A DNA stretch of 64,000 nt from an uncultured Desulfuromonadales bacterium. GTDB taxonomy: Bacteria > Desulfobacterota > Desulfuromonadia > Desulfuromonadales > Geopsychrobacteraceae. Where the stretch lies: NCBI GenBank assembly GCA_947259685.1, contig CAMYNC010000002.1, positions 1 to 64,000 of the forward strand. The letters are read 5' to 3'. The translations under genes were made by a program, and so were the position numbers. The notes under the pieces were generated by a model. That model ran no database searches. It was not told the DNA's origin and worked only from the letters and a program-made list of their open reading frames with translations. Below are positions 43,908 to 53,606 of the stretch, piece by piece; positions within the stretch are counted from its first letter, which is position 1, and the number at the start of each line of letters is the position of its first letter.

Positions 43908-45086
43908 ATGGCTCATATTTTCATCTGCTACAGTCGCCACAACCAGGCAGTGGTCAATTCCCTGAGTGAGGATCTTGGAGAGCTGGGACACAACGCCTGG
44001 TTCGATCGTGAATTGTCCGGAGGACAGCTCTGGTGGGATCAGATTCTGCAGCAGATCCGAAATTGCGAGATTTTCATCCTGGCCCTGGCACCAGAGGCCC
44101 TGGAATCACAGGCCTGTAAACGGGAATACAGCTACGCCACCCGGCTTGGCAAAACCCTGCTCCCGGTCCTGGTCGCAGAAGGGGTTTCGTTGAATCTGCT
44201 GCCGCCGGTTTTATCGACGATTCAACATGTGGATTATCGCCAACAGGATAGAAAAACCATCATCAAGCTGATTAAAGCGTTCAACAGCCTACCGCTATCT
44301 GGCCCACTGCCCGAACCGCTCCCGGAACCTCCAGAGGTGCCAATTTCTTACCTGGGGGGATTGAAAGAAGAGGTGGAAACCCCAAGGTCGTTGAGCTTTG
44401 AGGAACAGGCCGCGCTGGTTCTCAAGTTGAAAGAAGGACTTCCGGAAACCGATTATCCGGAGGAGCTTCTCAGCCTGTTCCAGCAGCTGAGAAGCCGGGA
44501 TGATACCCTGTTTAAAATCGCTAACGAAATTGACAGCATTCTTGCCGAATTTGAAAAAAAACCGCTTCAAGAAAGCGTTGAAGAATTCGTTGAGCCAAAA
44601 ATCGTCACACCTCGCCCCCAGCAGCAACCGGCGGAGATACCGCCCCAGCAGTTTTTGCACAAAACTCCAGGGACACAAGAAGCACCAAGAATAACCAAAG
44701 CAACCATTATTGAACGCATTCTGCAGAAGATCGCTCTCAGCGTCGTGTTAGGTCTCCACCTGCTCAGTGGAGGGGCGGTGGCGGCGGCGATTGCGCAAAT
44801 CCCCCGCTGGAATTCCAGGGGATCTTATCACTATGCGGATGGTGAGAATGCCGTCGGCGCTCTGGTCGCATTCGTTGTCGCCATGGCACTACTGTGGTTT
44901 ATCCGCCGAAAAATCAAAAAGACCCTTGCCAATCCGCAACAAGTGGGAAAACTGTGGCAAAAACTCTTTGCAGCGCCGACCGGCAGAAGAATTGCGCGAT
45001 GGATGCTGTATATCGCTCTGCTGCTGTTTTTGCTGCCGCCAGGAATCGCTCTTCTGCAAACAATGGATCGGTTGAATGTTTTCTGA
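43908..45086 (+). CDS. Membrane-anchored TIR-domain protein
   Basis: Protein of 392 residues. The N-terminal TIR domain (about 1-130) has IFICYSRHNQ, a GHNAWFDRELSGG loop and ESQACKREYSYA, where the Glu in the SxxCxxE motif is the usual NADase catalytic residue. A Pro/Glu-rich linker (about 130-270) follows. The C-terminal part has three hydrophobic helices (about 275-300, 320-340, 365-385). TIR proteins cleave NAD+ or signal in immunity; membrane-tethered forms occur in antiphage systems. No partner gene (Thoeris, CBASS, STING) is adjacent. ATG 43908 has GGGAGG seven nt upstream. Confidence 0.85.
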   Translation: MAHIFICYSRHNQAVVNSLSEDLGELGHNAWFDRELSGGQLWWDQILQQIRNCEIFILALAPEALESQACKREYSYATRLGKTLLPVLVAEGVSLNLLPPVLSTIQHVDYRQQDRKTIIKLIKAFNSLPLSGPLPEPLPEPPEVPISYLGGLKEEVETPRSLSFEEQAALVLKLKEGLPETDYPEELLSLFQQLRSRDDTLFKIANEIDSILAEFEKKPLQESVEEFVEPKIVTPRPQQQPAEIPPQQFLHKTPGTQEAPRITKATIIERILQKIALSVVLGLHLLSGGAVAAAIAQIPRWNSRGSYHYADGENAVGALVAFVVAMALLWFIRRKIKKTLANPQQVGKLWQKLFAAPTGRRIARWMLYIALLLFLLPPGIALLQTMDRLNVF

Positions 45087-45120
45087 AGTCGCAGAAACTT
45101 TAACCTGATTCAGGTTTAAG

Positions 45121-46008
45121 CTAGAAATATTCTTCTTCGTAATCAGGCACCAGATTGTACCAGTCCGGTTGGCGTTGTGCCAACTCCAGGGCTGATTCGG
45201 CCTGGGCGATGAGCTTTTCGCGGTCTTTGGGATAACTGCCGGACAGATGCAGCAGGTTGGAGACATGGTTGGAGCGCAGGATGGTTTTCTGCGGCTGCAG
45301 TTGCTGGACGATGGCCAGGGCCTCTTGAATGATTTCGCCGTTGCTCAAGGGGTCAATCTGCTCGAAATAATCGTCATTGTGCCGACGGAACATGGTCAGC
45401 AAAGAAAAGTATTCCGGTGATAATTGATTGATCCAATCAGCGGTTGCGGCAGCATGTTCGGCACTGCGCGCCCGGCCAGCGAGCCCAAGAATTCCGGTGA
45501 TTGAAAGCTTTATTCCGGCGGTCTGGGCCTTGCGACAGAGTTCCAACATCTGGTCCGGGGAGAAGCCTTTATTGACCAATTCCAGAGTCGGAGCATCTCC
45601 CGATTCCAAGCCGAAATACAGTATCCGCAATTTACGTGCTTTGAGTTCAGTCAACTCTTCGACGGTCTTGGTCGTCAAACTGTTCGGCGAGGCATAGGCC
45701 CCGACCCGGGTCAGGTTGGGGAAGTTTTCCGCCAGCAGGTCAAGGATTTCCAGCAAGCCCTGCTGGGGGTAAACCAGGGCATCACCGTCGGCGAGAAAGA
45801 TCCGCTGGTAGCGCTGTCGCAGGTGGTTGGGAATCGTCGCAATTTCTGCTGCAATCTCCGCCAAAGAACGCACCTGAAAACGCTTCATTTTATACATGCC
45901 GCAGAAACGGCAATGATTCTGACTGCAGCCGATGGTGATCTGGAAAATTAGCGATCTGGCTTCTGAAGGTGGCCGGAAAACCGGCTCGACATAATCGAAA
46001 TAGTACAT
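45121..46008 (-). CDS. Radical SAM protein with CX4CX2C motif
   Basis: Radical SAM enzyme of 295 residues. The cluster-binding Cys are in GCSQNHCRFCGMYK, a C-x4-C-x2-C spacing rather than the usual C-x3-C-x2-C. GLESGD and a TGILGLAGRA segment complete the TIM-barrel. This GCSxNxCxFCxMY subgroup is common in deltaproteobacteria; substrate unknown. ATG 46008 lies nine nt past the rhomboid stop, so the two are co-transcribed. Confidence 0.88.
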   Translation of the reverse strand: MYYFDYVEPVFRPPSEARSLIFQITIGCSQNHCRFCGMYKMKRFQVRSLAEIAAEIATIPNHLRQRYQRIFLADGDALVYPQQGLLEILDLLAENFPNLTRVGAYASPNSLTTKTVEELTELKARKLRILYFGLESGDAPTLELVNKGFSPDQMLELCRKAQTAGIKLSITGILGLAGRARSAEHAAATADWINQLSPEYFSLLTMFRRHNDDYFEQIDPLSNGEIIQEALAIVQQLQPQKTILRSNHVSNLLHLSGSYPKDREKLIAQAESALELAQRQPDWYNLVPDYEEEYF

Positions 46009-46016
46009 ACGGTTAC

Positions 46017-47189
46017 TTAACCCTTGTTAGCCTCTTTGAGCTGCTCGATGGTGCGCAATTGTAACTTGGCTTCGGCCGCCAGTTGCTCGCTGCGCGCCAG
46101 ATCGAGGGCCGAGAGGAAATAGTGGTAGGCGCTGGTGATATAGCGCGGCTGCTCCAGCATGGCTTTACCGGCACCCAGATAGGCCTGATCGATCTGTTCA
46201 TCGTTCGGCCGTTCGGCCACAAACCGCCGAAAGACCCTCAGCGCATCCTTATAGCTTCGTTTATCAAGCAGGTAATTACCAATCGTCAACACATCGGCGG
46301 AACTGACCTGCAGCCGTTCGCCGGGCCCTTCCAGGGCCAGATAACAACGACTGGCGCCATCGATATCCCCCTGGACAAAGGCCGGACAGATCTGCTGCAA
46401 AGAACTCAGTTTAACCTTCTTCGGTCTCGCCGGGCGCTGCCAGAACTTGCGCTGTTGATAATATTGGTCGCTCCCCCAAGCCAACAGCAGACCGCCGAGA
46501 AAACCGCCGATATGTGCGCCATGGGCAACGCCACTGGCTGAAGTCGCGGTAAACAGAAACGGCAGGATGTTGTCGATCAGCAGGTAAAAACCGAGCACCA
46601 GCCGTGCCGAGAGGTAGACACTTGTCATCAAAATCGGAAACAGAAACAGGAAGCAGCGCACCCGGTTGCGCGGGAACCAGAGGAAGTAACATCCCAGCAC
46701 CCCGGAGATGGCCCCGGAAGCCCCGATCAGCGGCACTTGTGAATCGGGCACAAAAAAGGCGAAAAACAATGTGGCAACCACCCCGCAGCCGAGGTAGGTG
46801 AACAGGTAACGCCACCGCCCGATGCGGTTTTCAACATTGTCGCCGAAGATAAACAGAAACAACATGTTCCCGGCCAGGTGCATCAAACCGCCGTGCAGGA
46901 ACATCGAGCTGAACAGAGCTATCAAGGAGAAATCGCCCGGCCGGAAGCCGTAATCGAACACCAGCAGGTCGTAAGCGGAAATATTTTCGTAAACCTCCCG
47001 CAGACTTACCTGCCCCTGCAGACCGAGTACCTGCAGGTATTCGAACAGCAGGGGATCATTGAGGTTTACTTCAGCCCTCGACGCCGGCAGGGTTACCAGC
47101 AGATAGACGGCGATATTGATCCCCATCAGGACCCAGGTCATCAGCGGACGACCTGGCGGATTCGGAGTGTCAGCAATTGGAAAAAACAT
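46017..47189 (-). CDS. Rhomboid-family intramembrane serine protease with TPR-like tail
   Basis: Protein of 390 residues with six or seven transmembrane helices. The catalytic Ser is in GASGAISGVLG and the His in AHGAHIGGFLGG. A GGLMHLAGNMLFLFIFGDNVE segment is the rhomboid N-x loop region. The last about 120 residues are helical and TPR-like (RSYKDALRVFRRFVAERP). It cleaves substrates in the membrane. ATG 47189 (MFFPIADTPNPPGRP) is chosen over a longer frame to 47270 that overlaps the divergent gene. Confidence 0.9.
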   Translation of the reverse strand: MFFPIADTPNPPGRPLMTWVLMGINIAVYLLVTLPASRAEVNLNDPLLFEYLQVLGLQGQVSLREVYENISAYDLLVFDYGFRPGDFSLIALFSSMFLHGGLMHLAGNMLFLFIFGDNVENRIGRWRYLFTYLGCGVVATLFFAFFVPDSQVPLIGASGAISGVLGCYFLWFPRNRVRCFLFLFPILMTSVYLSARLVLGFYLLIDNILPFLFTATSASGVAHGAHIGGFLGGLLLAWGSDQYYQQRKFWQRPARPKKVKLSSLQQICPAFVQGDIDGASRCYLALEGPGERLQVSSADVLTIGNYLLDKRSYKDALRVFRRFVAERPNDEQIDQAYLGAGKAMLEQPRYITSAYHYFLSALDLARSEQLAAEAKLQLRTIEQLKEANKG

Positions 47190-47296
47190 CAGCACCCTGT
47201 CGAAATTGTGATCGGCCCATACTAGCACAGGGTTAAAGCGCAAACCAGCACCGACAGCGCTTGCATTCAAACGGGGAATACCGCTATCTTCCGGGC

Positions 47297-47899
47297 ATGA
47301 ATCTACTCTATCTCCTCGATCTGATCGGCACCGCCGCCTTTGCTGCTTCCGGAGCCTGGGCCGGAGTGCGTCGCGGCATGGACCTGTTCGGCGTGCTGGT
47401 CCTGGGGATGGTTACTGCCATCGGCGGCGGTACCCTGCGCGACCTGTTGCTCGGCGATCTGCCGCCGTTCTGCCTGCAGAACGAAATTTATCTCTGGCTG
47501 CCGCTTATCGTTTCTCTGTTGGTTTTCTTTTCCCACCGGTTATTTCCTAAAATTGAAAATCCACTGCTCTATTTCGATGCGGTCGGTTTGGGTACTTTTG
47601 TTGTCATCGGCACCGGCAAGGCGCTGAGTTTTTCTATCGGTCCGATCGGTGCCGTGTTGCTCGGAGCGATGACCGGAACCGCTGGCGGAGTGATCCGTGA
47701 TGTGCTCTCTAACGAAGTACCGCTGATTATGCGGCGCGAAATCTATGCTTCAGCCTGCGTCTTCGGCGGCGCGTTAATGGTCCTGCTGCAATGGTTGGCA
47801 GCGCCTAAAGAGCTGACGCTATTGCTGGCAGCAACCAGTGTCATCGGTTTGCGATTACTGGCGATTCGCTATAATTGGTCATTACCGAAAGCGGAATGA
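47297..47899 (+). CDS. TRIC/UPF0126 family membrane protein (YadS/YicG-like)
   Basis: Protein of 200 residues with about seven transmembrane helices. Two internal repeats carry the family motifs GGGTLRDLLLGDLPP and GGVIRDVLSNEVPLI. Homologues are described as TRIC-like cation channels, and some as glycine transporters. Start ATG 47297 (MNLLYLLDLIG) is preferred; an in-frame upstream start at 47261 would extend it by 12 non-conserved residues. Confidence 0.9.
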   Translation: MNLLYLLDLIGTAAFAASGAWAGVRRGMDLFGVLVLGMVTAIGGGTLRDLLLGDLPPFCLQNEIYLWLPLIVSLLVFFSHRLFPKIENPLLYFDAVGLGTFVVIGTGKALSFSIGPIGAVLLGAMTGTAGGVIRDVLSNEVPLIMRREIYASACVFGGALMVLLQWLAAPKELTLLLAATSVIGLRLLAIRYNWSLPKAE

Positions 47900-47937
47900 G
47901 GCTTTTCTTGCAGTAACTTTTTTTCAGGAGAGTAAGT

Positions 47938-48594
47938 ATGTATCAGGTCAAAATCCAAAACACCGCCCAAAGCTACCCCGTCGGTAAAATTGTCTGCCTG
48001 GGGCGCAACTACCTCGACCATATCCGCGAGCTGGGCAACCAGGTTGCAGACCGAGCGGTCATCTTCTGCAAACCGCCCAGCAGTATCATTGCCGATGGCG
48101 AGCAGATCAAGATTCCCGATTACTCGGATGATTGTCATCACGAGCTGGAATTAGCGCTGCTGATCGGCAAAACCGGCAAAAATATCGTCGAAGCCGATGC
48201 CCTGCAGCATATCGTTGGCTACGGCGTAGCTCTTGATCTGACATTGCGTGATCTGCAGGCGGAGCTAAAAGGCAAGGGCTTGCCCTGGGAGATCGCCAAG
48301 GGCTTTGACACCTCCTGCCCGCTGTCCGACTTCACCGCGGCTGAACAGGTCGAAAATCCGAACGCCATCCGCCTGATACTCAAGGTAAACGAAGAGGTTC
48401 GGCAGGATGGCACCACCGCGCAGATGATGCGCTCCGTTGAACAGATCATCGCCGAAGTCTCAAATTTCTACCGTCTCGAGCCGGGCGATATCATCCTCAC
48501 CGGCACCCCCGCCGGAGTCAGCCGGATTCAAAGTGGCGATCAGCTTTATGCTGAGATCGAACAGGTCGGCAGTTTGCGGGTCAGCGTGGCATGA
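47938..48594 (+). CDS. Fumarylacetoacetate hydrolase (FAH) family protein
   Basis: FAH-fold enzyme of 218 residues. Motifs include KIVCLGRNYLDH, FCKPPSS, HHELELALLIG, a GFDTSCPL loop and ILTGTPAGV. Metal-binding acidic residues (HELE) are present. Likely a C-C hydrolase, isomerase or oxaloacetate decarboxylase-type activity; substrate not predictable. SD AGGAG precedes ATG 47938. It overlaps the next gene by four nt (ATGA). Confidence 0.92.
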   Translation: MYQVKIQNTAQSYPVGKIVCLGRNYLDHIRELGNQVADRAVIFCKPPSSIIADGEQIKIPDYSDDCHHELELALLIGKTGKNIVEADALQHIVGYGVALDLTLRDLQAELKGKGLPWEIAKGFDTSCPLSDFTAAEQVENPNAIRLILKVNEEVRQDGTTAQMMRSVEQIIAEVSNFYRLEPGDIILTGTPAGVSRIQSGDQLYAEIEQVGSLRVSVA

Positions 48595-49466
48595 AATCTT
48601 CGGTTGCTCTGATCGGTCCGGGCAAGGTCGGCGGCGCGGTGAGCCGCTTGCTGCAGCAAGCCGGCTATCCGTTTAAGGCGGTTATCAGTCGCGATCCGTC
48701 CCGCGCAGGAGAAGCCTGCCGATTTATCGGCTGCAAAGAGCGGTTAGCCAGCAACCATTTATCCAATGCCACAGCCGCGGATATCCTGCTGCTGGCCGTC
48801 CCAGATGACCAGATTCAAAACCTGGCGAGAGAAATTCAGCAGCAGAAAAGCCTCTCCGCTGGACAGATACTGGTCCATTTCAGCGGACTGCATGCGGCGG
48901 AGCTGATGCGGATCGAGAAATCAGCAGCGCAACTGCTCTCCCTGCACCCCCTGCTCCCCTTTGCCAGCCGTGACTTGGCTGTCAAGAACCTATCCGGTTG
49001 CCCCTGTGCCATCGAAGGTGACCAGGCAGCCCTGCCACTTGCAGAACAACTGGTCGAGGCCATCGGTGGCCTGCCATTTCGCATTGCCAGCGATAAAAAA
49101 TCCCTCTACCACGCCAGTGCCTGCATCGCCTCGAACTATCTGGTGACCCTGCTCGGCACGGCCCGCGACCTGCTGGAGGAGTGCGGGATTGCCGAAGACG
49201 CGGGCATGCCACTGCTGCAGCCGCTGCTGCAGGCGACTCTCAACAACGCCACAAAGCTTGGTCCGGAAGCCGGCCTGACCGGCCCGATTGTCCGCGGTGA
49301 CAGTGGCACGGTGCAAAAGCATTTGCAGGCTCTGGCAGCCTCAGCGCCGAACGTTTTGGACCTCTACCGTCTGCTGGGAGAAAAAACTGTCGCCCTGGCG
49401 GAAGCGGCTAAACGGCTTGCACCAGCAGACGCCGAGCAGTTGCGGGGACGATTGAAAGAGGATTGA
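48591..49466 (+). CDS. DUF2520 Rossmann protein (PanG-like reductase)
   Basis: Protein of 291 residues with an N-terminal Rossmann fold (VALIGPGKVGGAVSRLL) and a DUF2520 C-terminal domain with NNATKLGPEAGLTGPIVRGD and the HL helix. DUF2520 proteins such as Francisella PanG act as alternative ketopantoate reductases; other members are uncharacterised, so this role is only a suggestion. Its start overlaps the FAH gene, so the pair is one operon. Confidence 0.87.
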   Translation: MKSSVALIGPGKVGGAVSRLLQQAGYPFKAVISRDPSRAGEACRFIGCKERLASNHLSNATAADILLLAVPDDQIQNLAREIQQQKSLSAGQILVHFSGLHAAELMRIEKSAAQLLSLHPLLPFASRDLAVKNLSGCPCAIEGDQAALPLAEQLVEAIGGLPFRIASDKKSLYHASACIASNYLVTLLGTARDLLEECGIAEDAGMPLLQPLLQATLNNATKLGPEAGLTGPIVRGDSGTVQKHLQALAASAPNVLDLYRLLGEKTVALAEAAKRLAPADAEQLRGRLKED

Positions 49467-49481
49467 ACCTAGAAACTGCAG

Positions 49482-49718
49482 TTGGATCACGAAAATCTGC
49501 CCAACCTCTGCTTACGTTTGGCGACCATCGGCTTCCTCCAGGACATCACCACCAGCCTCCACTTTGTCCTGGCCGTTGGCCTCTATGGAGAGGCCTTTTC
49601 TCATTGTCACCTGATCAGTTTCTTATTTATCTGGGTTGGACTGGGGATATATTCCTGGGACACCCTCTGGAAAAGCCGTGCATTCTATCGAAAATCCAAG
49701 ACTGAGCGAATAGCCTGA
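49482..49718 (+). CDS. Possible small membrane protein
   Basis: A frame of 78 codons from TTG 49482 with a hydrophobic middle (HFVLAVGLYGEAF, FLFIWVGLGIYSW) consistent with two membrane helices. There is no clear SD and the start is unusual. No family recognised; it may be real or chance. Confidence 0.35.
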   Translation: MDHENLPNLCLRLATIGFLQDITTSLHFVLAVGLYGEAFSHCHLISFLFIWVGLGIYSWDTLWKSRAFYRKSKTERIA

Positions 49719-49800
49719 TCTGCCGACAGCTGACGATTTTTCAACATAACGGCAAAAACCATTGCGGTGTCCACTGGTTATTGCACCACCGGCACACACA

Positions 49801-49836
49801 AACGCCCCAATCTGGGCTATCCCAGATTGGGGCGTT
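49801..49836 (-). terminator. Strong hairpin after the octaheme cytochrome gene
   Basis: Perfect 16-bp stem (49801-49816 with 49821-49836) with a 4-nt loop, 47 nt past the stop. No T run follows, so it may act as an mRNA 3'-end stabiliser or a Rho-assisted terminator. Confidence 0.7.
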
Positions 49837-49882
49837 ATCGTTGCCGAAGCCGGCCTGTTCAAAATCTACTTGGAAACGCTTA

Positions 49883-51274
49883 TTATTTACGCGCCCAGTT
49901 CTTGTTAAGCATCGGATCCCCAGGATAACCCAGGGAGCGCCAGTCCATTCGCCCTTGGTCGCCATGACAGTCGAGGCAGTCGAGCGCCTCGCTGGCTTCG
50001 GAAACCATGTGGTTAATCCGCCAGTACATTGTCGTTTTAATAAAATCGACTTCTCCGCTAAATGGCAGACCGGCGGTTTTCATACCGATTTCTGCAGAAC
50101 GCTTCCAATCAAAGGTCTGCCAGAAGCCATCTTCCTCGATTTGACGCACCACCAGCAGAGTCTTATTGACGGGGTCGTAAGCTTGTTTGCCGCGCATCAC
50201 CTTGAATGGGAAGATCCGGGCATCTTTATCTTTAATTGTCGAAATCGGTCCTGCGATGGTCAATCCCCTGCTTGGCTCTATAATTTTTTGTCCACGGACA
50301 TAATTGACGGCTTTCCCGGGCTCGAACCAGGCATACTCAGGCGGCACCATTTTGGCGTATTTCATGTCACCCTTCTTTTTTACATACAACGGCTTGCCGT
50401 ATTTATCCTTGATAACATTACGCTCGGGATCGCCAGCAGTTGACCAATCCCACCATATTTTGGTCGGAATTTCTTTGGAATAATATGGGATATGACAAGT
50501 CTGGCAAGCGATCGTTTCACCATGCGCATTCAGTCGACTCTCTGCATGCGGCGCCGCGCTATGACAATCTGCGCAGCTCAGTTGGCCAACGGCTCCAGGT
50601 GACACGCCGAGGGAGTTACCCGGGATCATGTGATCTTTAGTGACATGACATTCCTGGCAGGAAAAGTCCTGCCCATCCAACCCCATGTGGACATCAACTT
50701 TTTTATCCGGATAAGAAATGGAAGAGTCCAGGTCGCCATGCTTGACCGCATCACCGCCACCGCCGAAAAAGTGGCAACTACCACAATTGTCGCGCACCGG
50801 CTTGCCAACATTCTGCGCGACCCGCAACAGGTTAACGGTCTTAAAAACCTGGCCACCTGGGTCTGCCTTCAAATAGGTACCGGTTGTATCGTGACAGATA
50901 AGGCAATCGATCAATTTTTCGTTATTGAAATCGAAATTACCGTCGATATATCCGTACCCAGCATGACAGCGGGAGCAGGACGCTTCGTTCGTCACGATTT
51001 GCGTACAGTAGTTATTAAAAGTGTTTCGCTTACCTGAAGTCACTTTTTGCCCGTCAATGATCTGTTCAGCCGTCCAGTTCCAGTGGCTGGTTTTCATAAA
51101 ATGATCAGCAGCCTCGGCGTGGCACTCCAGACAAACCTTGGTAACTTCAGGGCCAGTTTCGAAAGGCCCCTGGATGCTTTCCTTATGAGGATTCGCTGCT
51201 GAAACCGAGATAGCAAGGAACAAAAAAATTATCATAAGCAGGGGAATTTCTATTTTTCTTAACCAACGTTGCAT
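49883..51274 (-). CDS. Octaheme cytochrome c (tetrathionate reductase family)
   Basis: Secreted cytochrome of 463 residues with eight CxxCH sites: CLECH, CSRCH, CLICH, CGSCH, CQECH, CADCH, CQTCH and CLDCH. Gene layout and segments such as FNNYCTQIVTNEASCSRCH and SCHFFGGGGDAVKHGD match the octaheme tetrathionate reductase (OTR) family. Purified Shewanella OTR reduces tetrathionate, nitrite and hydroxylamine; the physiological substrate here is unknown. Signal peptide about 1-27. ATG 51274 has GGAGG eight nt upstream. It is monocistronic with a long upstream gap. Confidence 0.92.
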   Translation of the reverse strand: MQRWLRKIEIPLLMIIFLFLAISVSAANPHKESIQGPFETGPEVTKVCLECHAEAADHFMKTSHWNWTAEQIIDGQKVTSGKRNTFNNYCTQIVTNEASCSRCHAGYGYIDGNFDFNNEKLIDCLICHDTTGTYLKADPGGQVFKTVNLLRVAQNVGKPVRDNCGSCHFFGGGGDAVKHGDLDSSISYPDKKVDVHMGLDGQDFSCQECHVTKDHMIPGNSLGVSPGAVGQLSCADCHSAAPHAESRLNAHGETIACQTCHIPYYSKEIPTKIWWDWSTAGDPERNVIKDKYGKPLYVKKKGDMKYAKMVPPEYAWFEPGKAVNYVRGQKIIEPSRGLTIAGPISTIKDKDARIFPFKVMRGKQAYDPVNKTLLVVRQIEEDGFWQTFDWKRSAEIGMKTAGLPFSGEVDFIKTTMYWRINHMVSEASEALDCLDCHGDQGRMDWRSLGYPGDPMLNKNWARK

Positions 51275-51749
51275 TGCTACTACCTCCAGTGGTAACTCTC
51301 GTTTAGGCCGGCAAAAAGAAGCCCTCTTGGCAGCGCATCAGAACCTTTGCCACACTGCAGGGCCTGCCTCATGCGAACGTAAAAGCGTTTAATACTCCTT
51401 TTGGAGTTTTCAGCGACTATTGGGCCTGTTTTGCTCGGTAAATTTCTGCTAAACGATTAGCCTCATCCTGCCTATCCGAACAACCCTTAATCTTTTTTTA
51501 TTTACTATTGCTAACTTTTATTACAGAAACCGCCATAAGTCAATAGGGTTTAATTCAAGAATTCCCCGGTTCCAAATGTTTTAAATAATCAGCCTAGATG
51601 CCTAATTACGCACGGCTTTTTGCGCATAAAGAAACCCATCCGGGCTAGCAGTACGGAAAAATGAGGAACATTTTTGTTGCTTTCTTTCTTTGCCTATTGT
51701 AATTAGTGCTATCAAATTACAAAACTGGTTAGGATAGGAGCATAAAGCA
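51275..51749. other. Divergent intergenic region, no gene seen
   Basis: Between the octaheme cytochrome and chemoreceptor genes. It contains a small ACTCC/GGAGT hairpin near 51391-51404 and AT-rich stretches. No promoter stands out. No ORF is supported. Confidence 0.4.
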
Positions 51750-53606
51750 ATGTTTTCTGATCCAGAAAAAAAATTCAGCTTGAAAATTGTCCATAAAATA
51801 TGCCTTATCGGGTTGTTGATCCTAGGAGGGCTGCTGATTTTGGGCGGCATCAGCTATCGGGCGACCAGTAAAATCGTAACGAGTGCACGCGAAAACCAGG
51901 ACCAAGACGTTAAGATCCGAACTCACCTGTTAGAAACCTATGACCAAGCGCTGGCCAGCGAGTCTCAAGCCCGACAACTTGGCAATTTGAATCGTCGTCT
52001 CATCGAATTGCTTGATCTGGTTGTGAGCGGCCCAATGAAAGGGATCAGCCAAGCGCAGATAATGGCGGAAGCAAAGCAGTTAGTGCTGGAAGCAGAAATA
52101 ATTCGTCAAGTGCCCGGAAGCGATCGATTGATTGAGGGCACCCAAAACACCATCGCTGATGTCACTATTAATAACTTTGATGACATCGCGACCTTGCTTG
52201 AATTTGAATTGTCGGACCTCTACGCGGAAAAAGACTCCCGTGAGAAATTTAAAGCCCGCCAAGGAGACATCGCCCTGTCTTTAGCGAAAATGTATTACTT
52301 TATCTCCCGCAACTTGGAAGAATTGAGTGGCAACAGTCTGGCCGAAGTGACCGCCGCAAAGAAAACCATGCAACTTGCATTGGAAAAAGCTGACCAGCAA
52401 ACGGCAAATGCACGTGAAGCGCTGGAAGAAACCACCAGCACCGCTGCGATGAGCATGCTCTCGGTTTTTCTCTTCACGTTGGGTATCCTGACCCTTGTTT
52501 TTATCATTTTTACCCGCGGTCTTCTCACCCCCCTGCGCGCCACCGTCGACATGGCCGGATCTCTGCGGAAAGGCTGGGTAGATGCGCGCTTGAATCTTGG
52601 CACACGCAATGATGAGTTTGGCAGCATGGCCTTGGCATTGAACGAATTTGCCGACACTTTGGAGCACGAGATTGCCGATACCATGCAGAAGTTTGCTGAA
52701 GGAAATTTCAATACCGAGATTCAGCCAACCGGCAAGCATGATTTAATCCGCACCGCATTGAAACAGATGGCTGATCGGCTCAGTGGTGTCATGACTGAAA
52801 TTCTCGCAATGAGTGAGCAACTTGCAAATGGTAGCGCTCAGGTTGCAGAAAGTGCCCAGCAGCTTTCTGAAGGAGCCAGCTCTTCAGCCGCTTCCATGCA
52901 AGAAATCAGCGCGTCGATGAATCAGATGGCCAGTCAAATTCAATTGAGCGCGAAGAATGCAGAACAGGCCAGAACACTCTCCAGGGAAGCAACAGCGGCT
53001 GCCGAGTCTGGCAACACTAAAATGCAGCAGATGGTTAACGCGATGCTGGAAATTCGTGAATCCGGGCAGGGTATCAGTAAAATAATAAAGGCGATCGATG
53101 AGATCGCCTTCCAAACAAATCTGCTGGCACTAAACGCAGCGGTAGAAGCAGCTCGTGCCGGGCAGCATGGAAAAGGGTTTGCCGTGGTTGCAGAAGAGGT
53201 CCGAAATCTGGCCGGGCGAAGTGCCAAAGCGGCCGCAGAGACAACCGCACTGATCCAGGCGTCGGTGGCCAAAACGGACAATGGAGTGGAGATCGCCAAT
53301 GAAACAGCACAGGCATTGCAAACCATCTTCGGCGGAATTAACCAGGTCTCCGAACTTGTCGCTGAAATTGCCGCTGCCGACAAAGAGCAATCCATCGGCA
53401 TTTCGCAAGTGAATACCGGATTGAGTCGCATTGACCTGGTGATCCAGGCCAATACGGCGAACTCCGAAGAGAGTGCAGCCACCAGCCAGGAGCTCTCTTC
53501 TCAAGCGGTGCGCTTGCAAGAGATGCTCTCAAGGTTCAACCTGCAACAGCAGGAACCATTTTCAGAACCAGCAGCATTGCTGGCTACCCAGCGCTTAATC
53601 AATTAA
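51750..53606 (+). CDS. Methyl-accepting chemotaxis protein
   Basis: Chemoreceptor of 618 residues with a first membrane helix (about 15-37), a helical periplasmic ligand domain of about 190 residues, a second membrane helix (about 230-255), HAMP (about 255-310), and a signalling domain with the hairpin tip [18 protein letters not shown]. There is no C-terminal CheR-binding pentapeptide. The ligand domain is a helical bundle with no obvious heme motif. SD TAGGAG before ATG 51750. Confidence 0.95.
   Translation: MFSDPEKKFSLKIVHKICLIGLLILGGLLILGGISYRATSKIVTSARENQDQDVKIRTHLLETYDQALASESQARQLGNLNRRLIELLDLVVSGPMKGISQAQIMAEAKQLVLEAEIIRQVPGSDRLIEGTQNTIADVTINNFDDIATLLEFELSDLYAEKDSREKFKARQGDIALSLAKMYYFISRNLEELSGNSLAEVTAAKKTMQLALEKADQQTANAREALEETTSTAAMSMLSVFLFTLGILTLVFIIFTRGLLTPLRATVDMAGSLRKGWVDARLNLGTRNDEFGSMALALNEFADTLEHEIADTMQKFAEGNFNTEIQPTGKHDLIRTALKQMADRLSGVMTEILAMSEQLANGSAQVAESAQQLSEGASSSAASMQEISASMNQMASQIQLSAKNAEQARTLSREATAAAESGNTKMQQMVNAMLEIRESGQGISKIIKAIDEIAFQTNLLALNAAVEAARAGQHGKGFAVVAEEVRNLAGRSAKAAAETTALIQASVAKTDNGVEIANETAQALQTIFGGINQVSELVAEIAAADKEQSIGISQVNTGLSRIDLVIQANTANSEESAATSQELSSQAVRLQEMLSRFNLQQQEPFSEPAALLATQRLIN

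Larger units (their letters stand above)
49467..49882. other. Gap with a possible small membrane ORF
   Basis: Apart from the weak ORF at 49482-49718 and the hairpin at 49801-49836, no gene is supported. Confidence 0.4.
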
